Positions 60,801 to 64,000 of a stretch of DNA of 64,000 nt are shown here, piece by piece. The stretch's first letter is position 1. Each line of letters opens with the position of its first letter. The translations under genes were made by a program, and so were the position numbers. The DNA is from Spirosoma panaciterrae DSM 21099. Its GTDB lineage: Bacteria; Bacteroidota; Bacteroidia; Cytophagales; Spirosomataceae. The DNA lies in NCBI RefSeq assembly GCF_000374025.1, contig NZ_KB893176.1:1-64000 (forward strand), given 5' to 3'. Under the pieces are notes generated by a model. It saw only the letters and a program-made list of their open reading frames with translations. It did not search any database and was not told where the DNA came from.

Positions 60801-61369
60801 TAGCGCCCATCTTTGTCTGACGTAGTGCCTCGGGTTGTGCCTTTAATGACGATGCTGACACCGGGTAGCCCCTCCCCTTTTTCGTCGATTGTGCGCCCGG
60901 TGATGGTCCGGTCCACTTTAGCCGCTTCGGCTTCTTCATGCTTCTCATTATCGCCCGATGCCGGAGCGTCGGGTCGGCGGATCATATCGGCCTGGGCCGA
61001 GGCTCTTGGCCGCGACGATTCCTCAACGGACGCTGTTCCCCTACGGACTACATACCCACCCTTCAATAGCTTTTTATACCGAAACCCGTTAGGAGTCAGC
61101 AGATTCCGAAGGTTTTTCTCCAGCGTAGCATTTCGGTCGAGCAAACCGGCTGGCACCACGATCTGCTGCATCATATCTTCTTCAAAAAGAATATCGACCC
61201 GGTATATCCGCTGCAATTCCAGGAGTGCATCCTGCAAGCGTATGGTCTGGCTGGCCTGCTGGTGAAAAACGGGCGGTTTCGTATGTGCCGTAGCCAGTAC
61301 CTGAGCCACGGTCGTGCTGAATGAGAACAAAAAGATCCCCGAGCAGCCGGATAATAGCCACTTTTTCAT
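57893..61369 (-). CDS. SusC/RagA-family transporter with N-terminal STN domain, sigma-linked
   Basis: 1,158 residues. Signal peptide, then STN domain at about 35-110 (TIRLQDALLELQRIYRVDIL, RKLL-like end KKLLKGGYVVRRG), a charged linker, the CarboxypepD_reg-like domain (IDEKGEGLPGVSIVIKGTTR, FLGYQAQEVSLG), the TonB-box region DEVVVVGYGTQRRKDLTGAV, the plug (PQIRIRGIGSISAGAGPLYV, LKDASATAIYGSRGSNGVII) and the barrel ending SLILGVSFGF. It directly follows fecR-like and sigma genes (23 bp), so the STN domain very probably signals ligand binding to that anti-sigma factor. It is highly similar to the SusC at 33477. Confidence 0.96.
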   Translation of the reverse strand: MKKWLLSGCSGIFLFSFSTTVAQVLATAHTKPPVFHQQASQTIRLQDALLELQRIYRVDILFEEDMMQQIVVPAGLLDRNATLEKNLRNLLTPNGFRYKKLLKGGYVVRRGTASVEESSRPRASAQADMIRRPDAPASGDNEKHEEAEAAKVDRTITGRTIDEKGEGLPGVSIVIKGTTRGTTSDKDGRYTLQVPDGNPVLIFSFLGYQAQEVSLGNMTTVNVTLQADTKALDEVVVVGYGTQRRKDLTGAVGTIESKEIQEMSVTRIDQALLGKVAGVQVKPVSGEPGAAPQIRIRGIGSISAGAGPLYVVDGFPTQTIETLNPNDIESLDILKDASATAIYGSRGSNGVIIINTKRGKSGKANVTFDAYYGLQKVSKLPKFMTAREQAQYFYDGVKNRNIDGGFNVTGPATSWNFKMPQLIVDVLEGRNTTDVEPLDEVLRVAPQQQYQLSATGGTDAIKYAVSGEYFNQDGLIINSNFKRYSLRINLDAKLSNRLALKVNFNPSFIDKGNVNSSGVTVGAGDFSVMGAATSVNPFYPIYDQNGDYFWYNGLEAVGNFNNPAALAREVKDRQRRIGVLGNINAEYKLTDDLRFNVLIGATLLSSKGSRFVPQLPSLFNEPASGTDNAVATYNWLTEYTLNYTKSFGKHNLVGLAGFTAQQETGESNTLTSNKYPNNLVPTLSAVSGIITNGSSEQYQWSLISYLARVNYNYNSKYYVTASIRTDGSSRFGSDNKYGVFPSAALAWRLSDEPFLRDMRSVSELKLRASYGKTGNNNIGNFEQFATISYQKYPFGETPIAGFIPGRLSNPLLTWETQEQLNAGVDAAFFNNRIRFNIDYFISRNTNLLLNVNTPGITGFSTALKNIGEVKNTGWEFSIGTVNTTSRIKWTTDFNISTFKNEVVRLGPTGDPIISGGNITMIGQPIGMFYGWLTDGVFKNQAEVDRGPVFSPGTASRSRPGDLRFVDVSGANGKPDGVINSFDKTIMGSPYPDFYYGMTNRFSYKNLSLSVSLQGVVGNQLLSIARRSTFATRSRFRNAASQNNYWKSEQDPGDGNTPRPNDAPTGNVRGEYSQRWLDTGTYLRINNISLNYTVPDKLVQRAKLGSLRIYVNANNPFIFTKNQGFNPDVSNGDNPLTPGMDMNDYPLPKSLILGVSFGF

Positions 61370-61392
61370 AGAGGAGACGGTTAGAGGTTTAG

Positions 61393-62400
61393 TTACTGAA
61401 TTTGGTTAGGATCGGATGATTTCAACTGGACGGCTTTTCCGTCGCGGACCACTTCTATATCGAACAATTCAATCAATGCCTGTAGTAACTCATCTGCATT
61501 GTGGGCGTGGAATGTTCCCGTAACCTTTCGTCGGGCCAGTGCCGAGTCGAGCTGTACGGTTAACCCAAAATTATCATTCAGTAAATCAGCGATTTCCGGC
61601 ATGGGGGTTCGCTGAAAGGTGTACTCGTAGTTTTTCCACCCGGTTGCCACCGTCGGTTCGAGTGTCTGATGGCCCCGTTTGGCCTGTCCACCCGCCGATA
61701 CATTCACCCAATCGCCCGGACGCATGGTCAGGGTACTGATCTGATCCAGCGTAGGGTAGCGCAACTGTACTTTCCCTTTCGTCAGCTCAACCCGGGTGTT
61801 GTTCCGGCGGGCGTTGACGACGAACTCGGTTCCCAGCACCACCACTTCCACGTCATTGGCGGCATGAACCTTAAACGGATCGTGGGTCGATGTATGAACC
61901 ACCGCAAACTCGGCCTCACCTTTCAGAAACACATCCCGCGACGGAGCCAGAAACGGGAAACGCGAAAGCTGTAACTCCGAGTTGGCATTCAGCGTTACCC
62001 GTGTGCCATCGGGTAATACGATCGACCGAATTTCACCGTACTCCGTCGCGATGGTGCGCATTAGCCAATAGTCCTGGGTAAGGTAGCCAACCGTCAGCAG
62101 GAGCAGTACTACCGAAGCGGCCATCCAGTAAGTGCCCGGTTTCCAGCGGTTCCACACAGCTATCGGGCGTACCACAACGGGTTGGGGCGTGGCGTCGATT
62201 TGTTGTAAGAACTGTTGATACGCTTCGTCGGCATCGGTTATGATCTGTGGATGTTGACGCTCCCATTCCTGCAACCATTGGTAATACAGCTGCTGATGTT
62301 CCGGAGTCTGTAGCCACTCCCGCACCAGTTCGATCTGTAGCGGGGTAGTCCGTCCGTCGAAATGGATGAATAGAAGCTCTTTATTTATAACCGTTTTCAT
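61393..62400 (-). CDS. FecR-family anti-sigma factor
   Basis: 335 residues. The N-terminal cytoplasmic part (1-88; EWLQTPEHQQLYYQWLQEWER) would bind the sigma factor. A membrane helix follows (YWMAASVVLLLLTVGYL, about 91-107), then the periplasmic FecR domain (EYGEIRSIVLPDGTRVTLNA, LKGEAEFAVVHTSTHDPFKV, VVVLGTEFVVNARRNNTRV) and a C-terminal STN-like DUF4974 part (IADLLNDNFGLTVQLDSA, VTGTFHAHNADELLQALIEL). It relays the state of the STN-bearing SusC to the sigma factor encoded just upstream (18 bp). The domain set is complete. Confidence 0.95.
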   Translation of the reverse strand: MKTVINKELLFIHFDGRTTPLQIELVREWLQTPEHQQLYYQWLQEWERQHPQIITDADEAYQQFLQQIDATPQPVVVRPIAVWNRWKPGTYWMAASVVLLLLTVGYLTQDYWLMRTIATEYGEIRSIVLPDGTRVTLNANSELQLSRFPFLAPSRDVFLKGEAEFAVVHTSTHDPFKVHAANDVEVVVLGTEFVVNARRNNTRVELTKGKVQLRYPTLDQISTLTMRPGDWVNVSAGGQAKRGHQTLEPTVATGWKNYEYTFQRTPMPEIADLLNDNFGLTVQLDSALARRKVTGTFHAHNADELLQALIELFDIEVVRDGKAVQLKSSDPNQIQ

Positions 62401-62418
62401 GCTGTAGCGATCAACATC

Positions 62419-63069
62419 TCATAACGTCAGGTAACCGAATAGCAACAGACAGAACTCCTGCCGGAGCAGCACCCGCAAACTCGACAACGCACGGGTAATA
62501 TGACTTTCGACCGTTTTATGATTGATCTGTAACTCCTGCGCAATCTCGGCATGCGAGCGGCCATCAAACCGACTCATGATAAACACGCGCTGGGCCTGCA
62601 TAGGCAACGTCCGAATGATCTCATTGATCTGCCGACGGAGTTCATCCAGTTGCAGGATATGATCGGGTTGCTGAACCGAATCGGGATTACCTTCATCGAA
62701 AAGCTCCAGAGGTCGGGACCGGCTTAGTTCGAACTTTAGGTAGTTATAAGCCCGGTTACGCACCGACCGGAACAGATACGCCCGATACGAAGTCGTAATT
62801 TTCTCATACGTCCGATTCGTCCAGAACGTCAGAAACACTTCGCCCACAATATCTTCGGTAACCTGCCGGGAATACACAAACCGAATGGCCGTGCTGCATA
62901 AGTCCCGGTAATAGGCCCGAAAGAGTAATTCACACCCTTTATGTGGGTCGGTCGCGAAGGCCTGCCGGATAAAATATTCCGCATCCGGCTCATTCGCATC
63001 CGCAAGAACCGAATCGCCCATAGCCAGGGGTTTTACGGATGTTTGTAAGGTATGACTTGAAACGCCCAT
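62419..63069 (-). CDS. ECF RNA polymerase sigma factor
   Basis: 216 residues from the first Met (another at 63021, MGDSVLAD, is possible). Region 2 (CELLFRAYYRDLCSTAIRFV, DIVGEVFLTFW) binds core polymerase and the -10 element. Region 4 (LPMQAQRVFIMSRFDGRSHA, ELQINHKTVESHITRALSSL) has the helix-turn-helix for -35. The linker is short, as in ECF factors. It belongs to the sigma/anti-sigma/SusC type that controls PULs in Bacteroidota. On the minus strand, CGGGGGTGCCCCG plus seven T (63111-63132) lies in its leader and could attenuate transcription. A truncated relative lies at 46987. Confidence 0.95.
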   Translation of the reverse strand: MGVSSHTLQTSVKPLAMGDSVLADANEPDAEYFIRQAFATDPHKGCELLFRAYYRDLCSTAIRFVYSRQVTEDIVGEVFLTFWTNRTYEKITTSYRAYLFRSVRNRAYNYLKFELSRSRPLELFDEGNPDSVQQPDHILQLDELRRQINEIIRTLPMQAQRVFIMSRFDGRSHAEIAQELQINHKTVESHITRALSSLRVLLRQEFCLLLFGYLTL

Positions 63070-63248
63070 CTGTAGTGACCGAACGCATAAAGGGTTTATG
63101 ACTTATAGACAAAAAAAGGCGGGGCACCCCCGAGTCAAATAGAAATTTTTTTATAAAATTCTGAACCAGACAAAGAAAATAGGGATAATTGGGCCTGTTT
63201 CGGAGGTTTTTAGTGGGAAGTAGCCAGAACGATTCGTGGGAAGAAAGT

Positions 63249-63270
63249 GGGTGAGAAAAACTCCTCACCC
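63249..63270 (-). terminator. Hairpin downstream of the partial TIM-barrel gene
   Basis: GGGTGAG (63249-63255) pairs with CTCACCC (63264-63270) about 55 bp past the stop at 63325. The T-run is in the loop rather than after the stem, so termination strength is uncertain. Confidence 0.4.
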
Positions 63271-63324
63271 GTTTCTGGCATCTTACCAACCTATGCAAAT
63301 TCGTGTTGAACCCATGTAAACGCT

Positions 63325-64000
63325 TTACAATTTTTCAGCATCGCGAATGGCCCGTCCGGCGGCATCTAAATTGGCCAGCATCATTTCGGAATATTTGCGG
63401 GACAGAATTACGCCATCCGCTCCCCCTTTGAATGCAGCTAAGGTGGCCTGATAGGTATCGTCGGGTGAAGCTTTCCGGCTATTGGCTCCCGTCGGGATAT
63501 TTACGTCAATACCGGGCAGAATCTGCGCTTTCCTCTTCACACCCGCTTTGGCACGCTGGGTTTCGCGCATCACATAATCGGGCGACAGACCCGCCATCGG
63601 CAGTTCGTCCAGCGCGGCCTCATTGGTGTAGTTCAGCAGGTGATTGTTGATCCGCATCACCTCTGTTGGGGGCACATCGCGAAAGACCGTCGAGGTGATG
63701 TTCCGAATAAAGCTCCGGTAACGTTCGCCACCACAGTTGTTGTACACCACCACTTTCAGGAAATCGGCCATCGTCGCTAGTTCTTCGTAACTGCGGCTGG
63801 CCCGATAGAGGGGATTGAAGGAGTTGGTATGTTCGATATGAAACCCGACTTCCAGATTTTTGCGAACGGCTTTCACAGCAGTGTACACATCCTTCAACAC
63901 CTGATGCTTGCCCAGATCGAACAGTTGGTTATACGCCATGATCTCAGGATACTCCAGCAGTAACCGACTGAATTCCACATAGTACCCATCGGTAGGCCGG
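63325..64000 (-). CDS. TIM-barrel glycosidase-like protein, C-terminal part
   Basis: The frame is open to the right edge (codons for PTDGYYVEFSRLLLEYPE precede the first GTG at 63978), so the gene continues outside the window. About 225 residues are visible. YNQLFDLGKHQVLKDVYTAVK, LEVGFHIEHTNSFNPLYRAS, FLKVVVYNNCGGERYRSFI, ILPGIDVNIPTGANSRKASP and AFKGGADGVILSRKYSEMML show alternating strands and helices like the last turns of a TIM barrel in putative glycoside hydrolases. No family is named with confidence. It lies upstream of the sigma factor gene on the same strand, 255 bp apart, and is probably part of the same PUL. Confidence 0.6.
   Translation of the reverse strand, partial: RPTDGYYVEFSRLLLEYPEIMAYNQLFDLGKHQVLKDVYTAVKAVRKNLEVGFHIEHTNSFNPLYRASRSYEELATMADFLKVVVYNNCGGERYRSFIRNITSTVFRDVPPTEVMRINNHLLNYTNEAALDELPMAGLSPDYVMRETQRAKAGVKRKAQILPGIDVNIPTGANSRKASPDDTYQATLAAFKGGADGVILSRKYSEMMLANLDAAGRAIRDAEKL

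Noticed and set aside
1..64000. CRISPR arrays, restriction-modification, toxin-antitoxin, prophage or secretion-system clusters
   Set aside because: No spaced direct repeats of suitable length and no proteins of these families were seen on either strand.

Overview
The window looks like chromosomal DNA of a plant- or soil-associated Bacteroidota, most likely Cytophagales and Spirosoma-like. This is inferred from three SusC/SusD pairs, an anti-sigma factor/ECF sigma factor pair, several TonB-dependent receptors, lipobox lipoproteins and the near absence of Shine-Dalgarno signals. No rRNA, tRNA, CRISPR array or phage genes were found. Apart from a transposase tail at the left edge there is no clear mobile element.

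Layout. (1) 1-278: tail of an IS5-type transposase. (2) 760-7542: a FecA-like TonB-dependent receptor, an unknown membrane protein, an outer-membrane beta-barrel protein and a LolA-like periplasmic protein. (3) 7543-8664: 1.1 kb with no gene but with several hairpin terminators and a candidate structured RNA. (4) 8665-19417: a LacI-type regulator and a GH43 enzyme on the plus strand, facing a minus-strand susC-susD-CRTAC1 operon. Near-identical LacI-type operators lie upstream of both lacI and this susC, so this is probably one LacI-controlled polysaccharide utilisation locus (PUL). (5) 19954-40254, all minus strand: deacetylase, putative glycosidase, susC, susD, beta-propeller, YhcH-like protein, D-2-hydroxyacid dehydrogenase, Zn alcohol dehydrogenase, aldehyde dehydrogenase, MFS transporter, lutA, lutB, lutC and malate synthase. 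This joins a glycan-uptake locus to a route that would burn C2/C3 aldehydes and hydroxyacids (lactaldehyde/lactate, glycolaldehyde/glycolate/glyoxylate). (6) 40512-44642: a YadA-head-like repeat protein and small secreted proteins of unknown role. (7) 44723-63069, all minus strand: ECF sigma, FecR, susC with an STN domain, susD, three putative glycosidases, a TolB-like propeller, a truncated sigma factor and a PQQ dehydrogenase with a haem c domain. (8) 63325-64000: the C-terminal part of a TIM-barrel protein.

How it fits together. The PULs in (5) and (7) are paralogous: their SusC, SusD and one of their large glycosidases are clearly related pairs. Together they carry four members of an uncharacterised hydrolase group that resembles alpha-glucuronidase-type (GH67-like) proteins. 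Only (7) carries the sigma/anti-sigma pair, yet both SusC proteins have the N-terminal STN signalling domain. The working picture is uptake and cleavage of a glycan, possibly rich in uronic acid or deoxysugar, followed by oxidation of its C2/C3 breakdown products. The substrate is not shown by the sequence.

Long perfect inverted repeats built on a shared GTCATCCCGA-type arm recur between operon segments, and every susD stop codon is followed within about 12 bp by a strong hairpin.
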